Origin: Patescibacteria group bacterium
GTDB taxonomy: Bacteria > Patescibacteriota > Patescibacteriia > Buchananbacterales > GWA2-38-13
Reading direction: 5' to 3'
Length of the DNA stretch: 41,847 bases
Assembly (NCBI GenBank): GCA_028712155.1
Contig: JAQTQO010000010.1
Span: 1-41,847 of the forward strand
The translations under genes and the position numbers were made by a program. Below are positions 7,189 to 13,420 of the stretch, piece by piece. The notes below the pieces were generated by a model that saw only the letters and a program-made list of their open reading frames with translations, was not told the origin of the DNA and searched no databases. Positions within the stretch are counted from its first letter, which is position 1. Every line of letters starts with the position of its first letter.

Positions 7189-8170
7189 ATGCGCGATCGG
7201 TTTAGCGCTTGCCGCAGTGGTGGTCGGCGGTTTTGGGCTGCCGTCACAAACCCGCACTGCGCTTGGCTCGGGTTGCACTAATGATACCTGGCAATGCACC
7301 CCGTGGTCAGCGTGCTCTGCTGCGGGTGAACAGACGCGCAGCTGCCGTCTGCTTGCCGATTGCCCGGACGCCGATGATCCCAAACCGGCAGAAGCGCAGC
7401 GCTGCACCCCGCCATGCACGGCCGATGCGTGGGCTTGCGGTGAATGGCAACCGTGTACGCCAGACGCCACGCAAACCCGAACCTGCATGTTGGAGCTTGA
7501 CTGCCCAACTGCCGAAACGCCGTCACCGTTAACGACACAAGCGTGTACCGCTCCGCCACCCACTCCGCGCCCGCAGCCCACTCCGCAAAAACAAAAACCA
7601 ACGCCAACGCCCCGGCCGTCGCCCAGTGTCGCACCGACTCCCCTGCCCTGCCAAAACCTTTCCGCTCTCAACGAGCGCATCCGCTGCCGCTTGCAGCTGC
7701 CAAAGTCCGCCCTTGGGCAAGCGTCGCCTCAAACTTTCCCCGAGGAATGCCGGCAGAACGGCGACAGCGCCGTCCGCGAGCAGTGCGTGGATCTCTACCG
7801 CCGGCTGCAACCGTGTACGCTGCCGTCAGGTTCACCGGAGCGTATCGCGTGTGCCCAACAGGTCTTACGGATTTCTGACGTTGCCGCCGCGATGGCCACC
7901 TGTAAAGAAAAACCCGCCGACCTCCAGATGGACTGCCGCAATACTCTACGCGACCAAGTCTGGACCCTTACGAAATTCCGTTTCGATGACCTCGCGCTGC
8001 GCGCCGAGCAGCTGCTCAAGCACGGTGCGACGCTTGATGCCGTCGTGGAATTTACCGCGGCGGTTGAAAACGCTAAGCAACATTTCAATCTGGCGACCAC
8101 CAAAGAGCAGCGACGGGCGATCATTATGGAACTTCGCGCCGCGTGGCAGCAGCTCATCCAAACCTTATGA
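7166..8170 (+). CDS. Secreted protein with two thrombospondin type 1-like repeats
   Basis: A 334-residue protein with an N-terminal hydrophobic segment (about 9-24), then two repeats of the pattern W-x2-C-x2-W-x2-C-x4-(G)-x-Q-T-R-x-C at about 42-80 and 89-127. These resemble thrombospondin type 1 modules (for example WSACSAAGEQTRSC). A Pro/Thr/Lys-rich linker (128-161) leads to a C-terminal part with eight paired cysteines and a final helical region without cysteines. It is probably exported and surface-anchored, with disulfides. There is no SD; the mRNA is nearly leaderless. Its stop overlaps the start of the lipoprotein gene. Function unknown, adhesion is a guess. Confidence 0.75.
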   Translation: MAPSVYRKCAIGLALAAVVVGGFGLPSQTRTALGSGCTNDTWQCTPWSACSAAGEQTRSCRLLADCPDADDPKPAEAQRCTPPCTADAWACGEWQPCTPDATQTRTCMLELDCPTAETPSPLTTQACTAPPPTPRPQPTPQKQKPTPTPRPSPSVAPTPLPCQNLSALNERIRCRLQLPKSALGQASPQTFPEECRQNGDSAVREQCVDLYRRLQPCTLPSGSPERIACAQQVLRISDVAAAMATCKEKPADLQMDCRNTLRDQVWTLTKFRFDDLALRAEQLLKHGATLDAVVEFTAAVENAKQHFNLATTKEQRRAIIMELRAAWQQLIQTL

Positions 8171-8388
8171 TTTGGAACAAGAAAATATTCATCACCACAC
8201 TGGCATGCATGAGTATCCTGGGATTAGCCGGCTGTACCCGCCAGCCTGCACCGGCCGCACCGCAAAATAATGCGCAGCTGCCGGCATCCCAACTGGCGGC
8301 AATCCCCACGCCGAAACCGTCGGTCGACCCCGCACTGCTGGATGACGGTCTCGACGGTGCGCTCAAGGATTTAGACGCAGTGCAATGA
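8167..8388 (+). CDS. Small lipoprotein
   Basis: A 73-residue protein starting at ATG 8167, overlapping the previous stop by ATGA, so it is probably translationally coupled. MIWNKKIFITTLACMSILGLAGC is a lipoprotein signal with lipobox LAGC. The mature part is short, Pro/Ala/Gln-rich, and ends in an acidic stretch (DDGLDGALKDLDAVQ). It may partner the thrombospondin-repeat protein. lgt elsewhere in the window would lipidate it. Confidence 0.75.
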   Translation: MIWNKKIFITTLACMSILGLAGCTRQPAPAAPQNNAQLPASQLAAIPTPKPSVDPALLDDGLDGALKDLDAVQ

Positions 8389-8394
8389 TGTCTT

Positions 8395-8416
8395 GTCACC
8401 TTTCTAGAAAGGTGAC
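8395..8416. repeat. Perfect palindrome, CTTTC/GAAAG family
   Basis: Half-site GTCACCTTTCT followed by its exact complement, 22 nt with no mismatch. It starts 7 nt after the lipoprotein stop. Confidence 0.8.
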
Positions 8417-8498
8417 CCACTTGTCCTCCGAAGCCTCCTGACCTTCCGTGGCTTAATGCGAAGGAGGTTGGCGCAGGAGGAAAGTCGCGCCCCGTCTC

Positions 8499-8522
8499 CC
8501 CAGCCTTTCGTGAAAGGCTGGG
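8499..8522. repeat. Palindrome, CTTTC/GAAAG family
   Basis: CCCAGCCTTTC, centre GT, GAAAGGCTGGG. The core is the same as at 8395 and 8685 but the outer arms differ and still pair. Confidence 0.8.
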
Positions 8523-8587
8523 TCCAATGGGTGCACTTGGTTTTAGATATATTACCGGTTTCCGATGCGCCGCCAAAAGCGTGCCCC

Positions 8588-8644
8588 GGGTGGGGTGGTA
8601 GGGGTAGGGGGCGGGCTTCGCAACTCTGAGCCCCCTACCCCTAC
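8588..8644. repeat. G-tract run and 15-bp perfect hairpin
   Basis: G-runs of 3, 4, 4, 5 and 3 lie at 8588-8615 on the plus strand, which fits a G-quadruplex. The arm at 8598-8612 is exactly complementary to 8630-8644 across a 17-nt loop. No T-run follows on either strand, so it is not an ordinary terminator. Confidence 0.7.
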
Positions 8645-8684
8645 AAAAAAATACGATAATTTCTGAGTGGCGCAGCAGTTTGGC

Positions 8685-8706
8685 GCCACCTTTCTAGAAA
8701 GGTGGC
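8685..8706. repeat. Perfect palindrome, CTTTC/GAAAG family
   Basis: Half-site GCCACCTTTCT followed by its exact complement. It is followed by AAAATATTTTT. Confidence 0.8.
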
Positions 8707-8745
8707 AAAATATTTTTGCGACAAAAGTGGCAAAGAAATTAAACT

Positions 8746-8776
8746 AAAAAAGAGTCTTCCAGGTGGAAGACTCTTT
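8746..8776 (-). terminator. Terminator of the 46-residue peptide gene
   Basis: AGAGTCTTCC (8751-8760) pairs with GGAAGACTCT (8765-8774) around a 4-nt loop, followed on the minus strand by TTTTTTAGTTT. Confidence 0.85.
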
Positions 8777-8781
8777 GTCGC

Positions 8782-8922
8782 CTAAACTGGGGTGTTACTG
8801 AGATGGGTTTTCACCACCTCAATGAGCCCCATCAGGAGGCGCTCCACTTCTTCCCCAAGTTCCGGGAAAAACAGCTTCACCAGAACAAAGGTGAGGACGA
8901 GGAGGAAAATGCTCTTGAGCAT
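8782..8922 (-). CDS. 46-residue single-pass membrane peptide
   Basis: It begins MLKSIFLLVLTFVLVKLFFPE, a hydrophobic helix of about 15 residues flanked by lysines, then an amphipathic acidic segment (LGEEVERLLMGLIEVVKTHL) and a short polar tail. GGGGAG lies 4 nt before the ATG. The gene has its own near-consensus promoter (9084-9112), a 160-nt structured leader and a terminator starting 6 nt after the stop, so it is a complete monocistronic unit. No family is recognised. Possible roles are a small membrane regulator or a toxin-like peptide; no antisense partner promoter was seen. Confidence 0.7.
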   Translation of the reverse strand: MLKSIFLLVLTFVLVKLFFPELGEEVERLLMGLIEVVKTHLSNTPV

Positions 8923-9082
8923 ATATCTCCCCGCTTAGGAGTGAGTGGAGGGGGCGAGTCGGCGACCAACTCCGCCCGCCGGACAGAATTTTTTTGTGTC
9001 CTGCCCTCCAGGACCAAACCCGCCGGAGGTGAGCTTGGCCCTGGAGGGAACCGGTTGGTTAAGGTACGGTGTCGCCACACCG
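8923..9082 (-). other. Structured 5' leader of the 46-residue peptide gene
   Basis: Four stems can be drawn: CGGTGT/ACACCG at 9067-9082; a long one with CCCTCCAGG (9004-9012) pairing with CCTGGAGGG (9040-9048) plus inner CCAA/TTGG; GGACA/TGTCC around an A-rich loop at about 8981-9001; and GGCG-AGT/ACT-CGCC just before the SD. No known riboswitch consensus was matched. Confidence 0.5.
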
Positions 9083-9083
9083 C

Positions 9084-9112
9084 AGTATAAGGGGAAAAAA
9101 TGATTTTGTCAA
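9084..9112 (-). promoter_or_regulatory. Near-consensus sigma70-type promoter
   Basis: Minus strand TTGACA, 17-nt spacer, TATACT (11 of 12 consensus positions). It is the strongest promoter match in the window and drives the 46-residue peptide unit. Confidence 0.85.
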
Positions 9113-9113
9113 G

Positions 9114-9150
9114 AAAAAAATAGCCCGCAGAGAATGCATCTCTACGGGCT
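9114..9150 (-). terminator. Terminator of the 256-residue orphan gene
   Basis: AGCCCG-AGAGA (9122-9133) pairs with TCTCT-CGGGCT (9139-9150), one mismatch, followed on the minus strand by ATTTTTTTC. Confidence 0.85.
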
Positions 9151-9178
9151 TCGAATGTGCACAGCGGAAGGTGCGGCG

Positions 9179-9949
9179 TCAGGCCGCGGGCGTGATGGTG
9201 ACGGCGTCACCCGGCTTGATGTCGGCGATCACATCGGATGCCTGACGCTCTCCCCACCTGGCCCTGGGATGCACCCAGAGATCGAGCAGGTGTTCATCGT
9301 TGCCGCCGTTGCGTACAGCGAGCTCCGCGAGGTCATCCCGCCCTCCGAGGTGTCCCTTGCGGAACGGCACCTGGAGCACGGGTTGCCGGGCGATCTGTAC
9401 GGCGACCGCAGCGCCCGTGTCGCACGCCTGGGGGTGCGCCCACATCGTGACGGAGTTGAACTCGCCGACGTGCAACACCACCGGCGTTGCCAGAAGCGGA
9501 ATCGCGACGCTGACTTCGGTCGCCTTCGACGGCCCGCCGGTGGCGAGGATCGACCGGACCTGCTCGGCGACATCCGCGGTCCAGTGGTAGGGGTTATAGC
9601 CGACGTAGCCGGCCTGACGGAGAGAATCCGAACCGACGAGCGCCAGCACCGCGGGATCGTTCACCAGGCAGTGCACACCGCCCACGAGTTGCGCGTACAC
9701 CAACTTGGTTGGCGAGGCGCCGACCGGCACGCTACAGCTGCCGCACGGGGTGATGTAGCCGACGACGATGACCGGCTCATACGGATCCGGCGCGGCGTGC
9801 TGGTGCACCCAGAACGCGGCGTCGAAATTCGACGCGGTCACCGGATGGTGGACGAACGCGACGTGGTGTTTTCCCTCCTGAATCCCCCGCCGGAGCACCC
9901 GCAGGGCGTTGTGGGTGACGTTGGTGACGAGCACAATCTTCGCGCTCAT
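9179..9949 (-). CDS. Conserved-looking orphan protein, 256 residues
   Basis: A soluble protein with no signal or membrane segment, starting MSAKIVLVTNVTHNALRVLRRG. The start at 9949 is preferred because GAGGAGG lies about 8 nt upstream. The N-terminal half alternates hydrophobic strands and loops (IVLVTNV, VAFVHHPV, PVIVVGYITP), suggesting an alpha/beta fold, with a Cys pair CGSC and several His. The C-terminal half has DLWVHPRARWG and ends in IKPGDAVTITPAA. I do not recognise the family. It lies 330 nt downstream of a SAM-I riboswitch with two terminators between, so control by that switch is possible but unproven. A separate weak promoter (10138-10165) and a structured leader precede it. 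Confidence 0.7.
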   Translation of the reverse strand: MSAKIVLVTNVTHNALRVLRRGIQEGKHHVAFVHHPVTASNFDAAFWVHQHAAPDPYEPVIVVGYITPCGSCSVPVGASPTKLVYAQLVGGVHCLVNDPAVLALVGSDSLRQAGYVGYNPYHWTADVAEQVRSILATGGPSKATEVSVAIPLLATPVVLHVGEFNSVTMWAHPQACDTGAAVAVQIARQPVLQVPFRKGHLGGRDDLAELAVRNGGNDEHLLDLWVHPRARWGERQASDVIADIKPGDAVTITPAA

Positions 9950-10135
9950 GATGGCTTCCTCCTCACTAAAGTTCTGCCTTGTTTTCAAGTTGCGGACCGG
10001 CCCCACGCGACACAAGTCGTGAGGAGCAGCGTAGGTAATCTTCCTGATTACCCCGCACCAATGTTGCAGCTGAAACCCATGGCGGAACGCTTCGCCAGCG
10101 TCGGTGTAGGGCTATTCGCCCTGCGCGTTCCGCGA
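9950..10135 (-). other. Structured leader of the 256-residue orphan gene
   Basis: GCGGAACGC (10082-10090) pairs with GCGTTCCGC (10125-10133), enclosing GGGC/GCCC (10109-10121). A second stem, GGTAATC (10034-10040) with GATTACC (10046-10052), extends to outer GCG/CGC. No known consensus was recognised. The stems could be a cis-regulatory RNA. Confidence 0.45.
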
Positions 10136-10137
10136 AT

Positions 10138-10165
10138 ATCTTATCCGGTCAGGAGATATCACCAA
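10138..10165 (-). promoter_or_regulatory. Weak promoter for the 256-residue orphan gene
   Basis: Minus strand TTGGTG, 16-nt spacer, TAAGAT. Confidence 0.35.
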
Positions 10166-10201
10166 GAAATTAGCAACGGCAGTGGCAACATTGGTACGGG
10201 G

Positions 10202-10279
10202 TTGATTTCCTCTCGCCATTCACCTTCACCCCGCCTTTTTCGAAAAGGGCGGGGTTCGGCATCTGGCGGTGGAAATCAA
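10202..10279. repeat. 78-nt multi-tier inverted repeat
   Basis: Outer arms TTGATTTCC (10202-10210) and GGAAATCAA (10271-10279), middle arms CGCCA/TGGCG, and inner arms ACCCCGCC/GGCGGGGT (10228-10255) around a TTTTTCGAAAA centre fold one inside another. It lies between the riboswitch terminators and the orphan gene. Confidence 0.7.
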
Positions 10280-10312
10280 AAAACACCCTTCCGCGCTATG
10301 AGGGGAAGGGTG
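10278..10312 (-). terminator. Second terminator after the SAM-I riboswitch
   Basis: CACCCTTCC (10284-10292) pairs with GGAAGGGTG (10304-10312), followed on the minus strand by TTTTTTG. It lies 13 nt beyond the T-run of the first terminator, with no room for a gene between them. Confidence 0.8.
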
Positions 10313-10325
10313 CTTTTATTAACGT

Positions 10326-10350
10326 AAAAAACTCTTGGGGAACAAGAGCT
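10326..10350 (-). terminator. Riboswitch expression-platform terminator
   Basis: CTCTTG (10332-10337) pairs with CAAGAG (10343-10348), followed on the minus strand by TTTTTT. Its position 17 nt after the aptamer P1 helix fits an intrinsic terminator controlled by ligand binding. Confidence 0.8.
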
Positions 10351-10366
10351 TTTGCGTAAATGACGC

Positions 10367-10481
10367 GATTATCTTCCCCAACTACGGGCTGGAATTGGCA
10401 CCTAACATCCCACCAAAGGCGGGATTGGTTGCCGGTCGCCATCGGGCCAGTACCCTTTACAGACGACACTCTGGATAATCC
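10367..10481 (-). promoter_or_regulatory. SAM-I (S-box) riboswitch aptamer
   Basis: Read on the minus strand, P1 is GATTATC (10474-10480) with GATAATC (10367-10373). Next come CAGAGTG, AGGGTACTGGCCCGATG, then ACCGGCAACC, a P3 hairpin ATCCCGCC/GGTGGGAT, and TTAGGTGCCAATTCC. The words TGGCCC-x-ATG, GGCAACC and GGTGCCAATTCC are the most conserved blocks of the SAM-I family, and they occur in the right order and spacing. SAM binding normally stabilises P1 and favours the downstream terminator. What is odd is the target: two terminators and an inverted repeat follow, and the next gene is an orphan rather than a known methionine gene. Confidence 0.93.
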
Positions 10482-10505
10482 TTATTGAAATGTCAAAGTA
10501 TCCCT

Positions 10506-10533
10506 ACTGTAGCAAAACCAAAAAAACAGTCAA
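10506..10533 (-). promoter_or_regulatory. Promoter of the riboswitch transcript
   Basis: Minus strand TTGACT, 16-nt spacer, TACAGT, placing the start about 18 nt before the aptamer P1 helix. Confidence 0.6.
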
Positions 10534-10626
10534 GGGCACAAATCCCCACTAAAATTCCGCTCCAATCTGCAAAAATTTGCTTCTTTCCTTGCGCTCAAGT
10601 CCGTAGCGAAAGCCGCTGCAGTACGC

Positions 10627-10632
10627 TATACT
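10627..10632 (+). promoter_or_regulatory. -10 box of rpiB
   Basis: TATACT lies 7 nt before the rpiB ATG; the -35 is weak (TAGCGA at 17 nt). Transcription would start at or next to the ATG, a leaderless arrangement. Confidence 0.5.
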
Positions 10633-10639
10633 ATACGGT

Positions 10640-11098
10640 ATGAAGCGGATGTCCACATTGCATATCTACGTTGGTGCCGACCACAACGGATTTTCGCTCA
10701 AGGAACGGCTCAAGCCGTGGTTGGAGCGCCGCGGCATTGTTCATGATGTCGGCGCCGAACGCCTGCTCCCGGACGATGATTATCCGGCGTACGCGGCCGC
10801 GGTTGCCAAAGCAGTCAGCACCGGTCGCGGATTCGGCCTGCTGGTCTGTGGCTCGGGCCACGGCATGACGATTGCAGCCAACCGCTTCCGCGGCGTGCGC
10901 GCCGCGCTGTGCGGAACCGTATTTTCCGCCCGAATGGCCAAACGCGACGACCACGCGAATGTGCTTGTGCTCGCCGCAGGGGAAACAAACTTACCGCAAG
11001 CCAAACGCATCATCACCACGTGGCTGCGCACCGCCCCAAACCAACGGCAGCGCTACCGGCGGCGCATCGCGATGCTGGAACGGTTCCATTCTCGATAG
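10640..11098 (+). CDS. rpiB: Ribose-5-phosphate isomerase B-like
   Basis: A 152-residue RpiB/LacAB-family protein interconverting ribose-5-phosphate and ribulose-5-phosphate. IYVGADHNGFSLKERL is the N-terminal phosphate loop, Cys70 in LLVCGSGHGMTIAANR is the expected catalytic cysteine (usual form CGTGIG), and KRDDHANVLVLAAG is the conserved distal block. The ATG at 10640 sits just after a TATACT box and there is no SD; ATG 10649 is an alternative. The gene is followed by rpe two bases after its stop, so the pair forms a non-oxidative pentose phosphate unit. Confidence 0.88.
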   Translation: MKRMSTLHIYVGADHNGFSLKERLKPWLERRGIVHDVGAERLLPDDDYPAYAAAVAKAVSTGRGFGLLVCGSGHGMTIAANRFRGVRAALCGTVFSARMAKRDDHANVLVLAAGETNLPQAKRIITTWLRTAPNQRQRYRRRIAMLERFHSR

Positions 11099-11100
11099 CC

Positions 11101-11754
11101 ATGGTCTCCATCATTCCATCCATTCTGGTGCCGACCGCGGCGAAACTGCGCGCCCGGTTGCAGCTGGCAACCGCGCACCGCGTCCCTTGGGTGCAGCTCG
11201 ACGTCGCCGATCACACGCTCGTCCCGGCGGAAACCTATCACGATCCCGATTACCTTGACCAGCTCCATCCCCTACCGGCGTTCGAAGTGCACCTGATGAC
11301 GACGGTCACTCCGGAATCCATCCGCCGCTGGGACCGGCCCTGGGTGAAAAAAATTATTTTTCACCTCGAAGCCACGGCCGAACCGCGCCGCGTGCTGCAG
11401 GCAATCGGGAATTTGGGGAAACTTGCCGGCATCGCCCTCAACCCGGAAACGCCAGTGGAGAAAGTTAAGCCCTACCTTGGTCTGACGGACACGCTGCTGG
11501 TCATGGGCGTCAATCCGGGCTGGGGCGGACAGAAAATCCTGCCCGATACCGTTTTGCGCATCACGCGCGCCCGCCGTTTACACCCGCACGGTAACATCGA
11601 AGTGGACGGCGGCATCAATACCGAAAGCATCGGAGCCGTCGCCGCTGCCGGTGCCAATCTCCTGATCGTCGGCAGCGCGCTCACCGCACGTAACTTCGCC
11701 ACAAAATTTCATCAACTAACCACCCTTGCCAATGCCGCGAACCAAACCCCGTAA
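11101..11754 (+). CDS. rpe: Ribulose-phosphate 3-epimerase-like, variant metal site
   Basis: A 217-residue TIM-barrel protein. IIPSILVPTAAKLRARL, FEVHLMT (His64), IIFHLEA, MGVNPGWGGQ and EVDGGINTES are the family blocks for converting ribulose-5-phosphate to xylulose-5-phosphate. In the first metal motif the usual W-I-H-x-D-V-M-D-G is WVQLDVADHTLV: the metal-binding histidine is Gln32 and the glycine is missing. The other metal residues seem present, so activity is likely but not certain. It starts right after rpiB, without an SD, and overlaps the next gene by 23 nt. Confidence 0.82.
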   Translation: MVSIIPSILVPTAAKLRARLQLATAHRVPWVQLDVADHTLVPAETYHDPDYLDQLHPLPAFEVHLMTTVTPESIRRWDRPWVKKIIFHLEATAEPRRVLQAIGNLGKLAGIALNPETPVEKVKPYLGLTDTLLVMGVNPGWGGQKILPDTVLRITRARRLHPHGNIEVDGGINTESIGAVAAAGANLLIVGSALTARNFATKFHQLTTLANAANQTP

Positions 11755-12343
11755 ACGAAAAATCACCCGCTACGCGCCCAAGCTAAAAATTTGCGTCTCC
11801 GGCGCCGCCCAGGGAGAATGCCTGGACATCGCCCATGCGGAAGCGCTGGCGGTCGGACGCGCCATCGCCAAAGCCGGCGCCATTCTCACTCACGGCGCGA
11901 CCACCGGCATCCCGCTCCTGGCCGCCGAAGGCAGCAAAACCGCCGGCGGAATGTGCATCGGTTTTTCTCCCGCCGCGACGTCGGCTGAGCATGTCCGCAA
12001 GTTCCACCTGCCGCTCAAGTACAGCGACGTCATCGTCTTTACCGGCTCCGGCTACGCCGGGCGTAACCTCCTGCTCACCCGTTCCAGTGACGCCGTCGTC
12101 ATCGTCTGCGGACGCATCGGCACGCTCAACGAATTTACCGTCGCTTTTGAGGACAAAAAAGTTATCGGCGTTCTGGATAACTCCGGCGGTATCACCGAAG
12201 AGATCAAACACATCCTCAAGGCGGCGAAACGCGGTCGGCAACACATCATCTTCGAAAAAGACCCCGGCCGGCTCATCACAAAAGTCATCCAGGAAGTCCA
12301 CCGCATCCATCCGCACTACCCGTCAGACGACCAAGAGCCCTAA
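11732..12343 (+). CDS. LOG/SLOG-family protein
   Basis: A 203-residue Rossmann-like protein. KLKICVSGAAQGECLDIAHAEALAVGRAIAK opens with the nucleotide-binding strand-loop of the SLOG superfamily, ILTHGATTGIPLLAAEG follows, and VIVCGRIGTLNEFTVAFEDKKVIGVL carries the G-x-GT-x-E motif of LOG-type proteins. Relatives include cytokinin-activating phosphoribohydrolases and ligand-sensing proteins of unknown role; the substrate cannot be told here. The ATG at 11732 is preferred to the TTG at 11726. It overlaps the end of rpe. Confidence 0.75.
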   Translation: MPRTKPRKRKITRYAPKLKICVSGAAQGECLDIAHAEALAVGRAIAKAGAILTHGATTGIPLLAAEGSKTAGGMCIGFSPAATSAEHVRKFHLPLKYSDVIVFTGSGYAGRNLLLTRSSDAVVIVCGRIGTLNEFTVAFEDKKVIGVLDNSGGITEEIKHILKAAKRGRQHIIFEKDPGRLITKVIQEVHRIHPHYPSDDQEP

Positions 12344-12367
12344 TTACCAAGTCTAAATACCTTGCGT

Positions 12368-12523
12368 ATGCAAAATATCCTGCAGCCATTGGCCAAACGT
12401 TTCATCCGCGAACGGCCGCGTCCGACAGAATACTTCGTCACAAAGATCATCGCCTGGTCGGCGGTCGGCATGGCGGTCGCGACGGGTATCGGTCTGATGA
12501 TCGCCGCAGTTCGCCTCATCTGA
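12368..12523 (+). CDS. 51-residue membrane protein
   Basis: MQNILQPLAKRFIRERPRPTEY is a basic N-terminal part, followed by a single membrane helix (about 28-49, IIAWSAVGMAVATGIGLMIAAV) and a short RLI end. It fills the gap between the LOG-like gene and the next membrane protein, 24 nt after the former and 15 nt before the latter, same strand, no SD. Co-orientation and tight packing support a real gene. Function unknown. Confidence 0.6.
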   Translation: MQNILQPLAKRFIRERPRPTEYFVTKIIAWSAVGMAVATGIGLMIAAVRLI

Positions 12524-12538
12524 GGGTACAACACCCGT

Positions 12539-13369
12539 ATGCCGGCCTGGAGGGCGCGCAACACATTGTTCTGGATTATCACCATGGCGTTCGCGGTCTC
12601 GGCAGCGACCGCCGTAACTGCGGCCGTCGTCGTGGTCCCCACCGCGCTGCGCGATAGCGGTTTTGTCGCCCTGCTGATTCCGGCCGCCACGGGAACGCCA
12701 ACCGTTCCGGTGTCGTCCCCGCTCGCTACGGCCGATTGGTTGATCTACCGCAGTCAAGACCTGACCGGCATCAATTTCAAATATCCTCAAACCAGCGGCC
12801 AATACCTCCCATCAGGAGGAACCTCGTCGGCGTGGTTTGGATCAGCGGAGTGGAAAATGGCCGACGCTGAACTGCTGGAAAACCACCAGACCACGCCCTA
12901 CGACCAAATTTTCAAAATGATAGCCGCGACGCCCGGCAAAAGCGCACACGAATCCTGCTGCGGTTTTTCCGGTCCTACTATTGACCTGGCGCAAACCGAC
13001 GAACAATTGGCAATGGAAATCGCCGCACACATGGGTCCCGTCACACACTTTCAGCGCCTGACCGTCGGCAACCGCCCGGCGGTGGCGTTTGTGCACGGCG
13101 AACGGTCAGAACAAGGCGGGAGTATGACGCTCTGGGTCACCCGATCGTACCTCCTCCCGTACGCGCGCGAAAGCTACACGAACCTCCTCATCAGCGGACC
13201 GGCGTTGGCCGTTAAGGTGGTGCCCACCGACGCGGCCGCGATCGCCGCGGGCACGTCGCAACTCCTCGGACAAGTTACCGGCGACTGGCAGCCGCCGGAT
13301 TCCGACATTCAGCGACGCCTGAAAATCTTTGAAACCATGGTGCAGACGATCGTGTTTACCGCGCCATAA
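12539..13369 (+). CDS. Membrane-anchored extracytoplasmic protein, unknown function
   Basis: A 276-residue protein with one N-terminal hydrophobic segment (about 10-37), probably an uncleaved anchor, and an exported domain. That domain includes a tandem cysteine (ESCCGFSG) and ends in a helical stretch, IQRRLKIFETMVQTIVF, like the closing helix of many small lipoprotein-like substrate or stress domains. No family is recognised. It lies between the 51-residue membrane protein and the 1139-residue surface protein, all on one strand. Confidence 0.65.
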   Translation: MPAWRARNTLFWIITMAFAVSAATAVTAAVVVVPTALRDSGFVALLIPAATGTPTVPVSSPLATADWLIYRSQDLTGINFKYPQTSGQYLPSGGTSSAWFGSAEWKMADAELLENHQTTPYDQIFKMIAATPGKSAHESCCGFSGPTIDLAQTDEQLAMEIAAHMGPVTHFQRLTVGNRPAVAFVHGERSEQGGSMTLWVTRSYLLPYARESYTNLLISGPALAVKVVPTDAAAIAAGTSQLLGQVTGDWQPPDSDIQRRLKIFETMVQTIVFTAP

Positions 13370-13420
13370 TTCCTCCACCATTCAACGCACAATTTATTAA
13401 AATAAATTTTTCATAACGAT

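Larger units (their letters stand above)
8389..8745. other. Palindrome-rich intergenic region
   Basis: No gene is seen. It holds three CTTTC-NN-GAAAG palindromes (8395-8416, 8499-8522, 8685-8706), a stretch at 8426-8484 where CCTCCT and CCTTC can pair with GAAGG and AGGAGG, the G-rich hairpin at 8588-8644, and TGGCGC/GCGCCA arms (8667-8687) that overlap the last palindrome, so only one can form at a time. Confidence 0.6.

Noticed and set aside
8478-8490. GAGGAAAGTC word resembling a conserved block of RNase P RNA
   Set aside because: The rest of the RNase P core, including ACAGAA and the roughly 300-nt architecture, is absent; only about 100 nt of short hairpins follow.
10474-10496. TTGACA at 10491-10496 (minus strand) as the riboswitch promoter
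   Set aside because: No -10 lies at 16-18 nt, and the start would fall inside the aptamer; the upstream TTGACT/TACAGT pair fits better.
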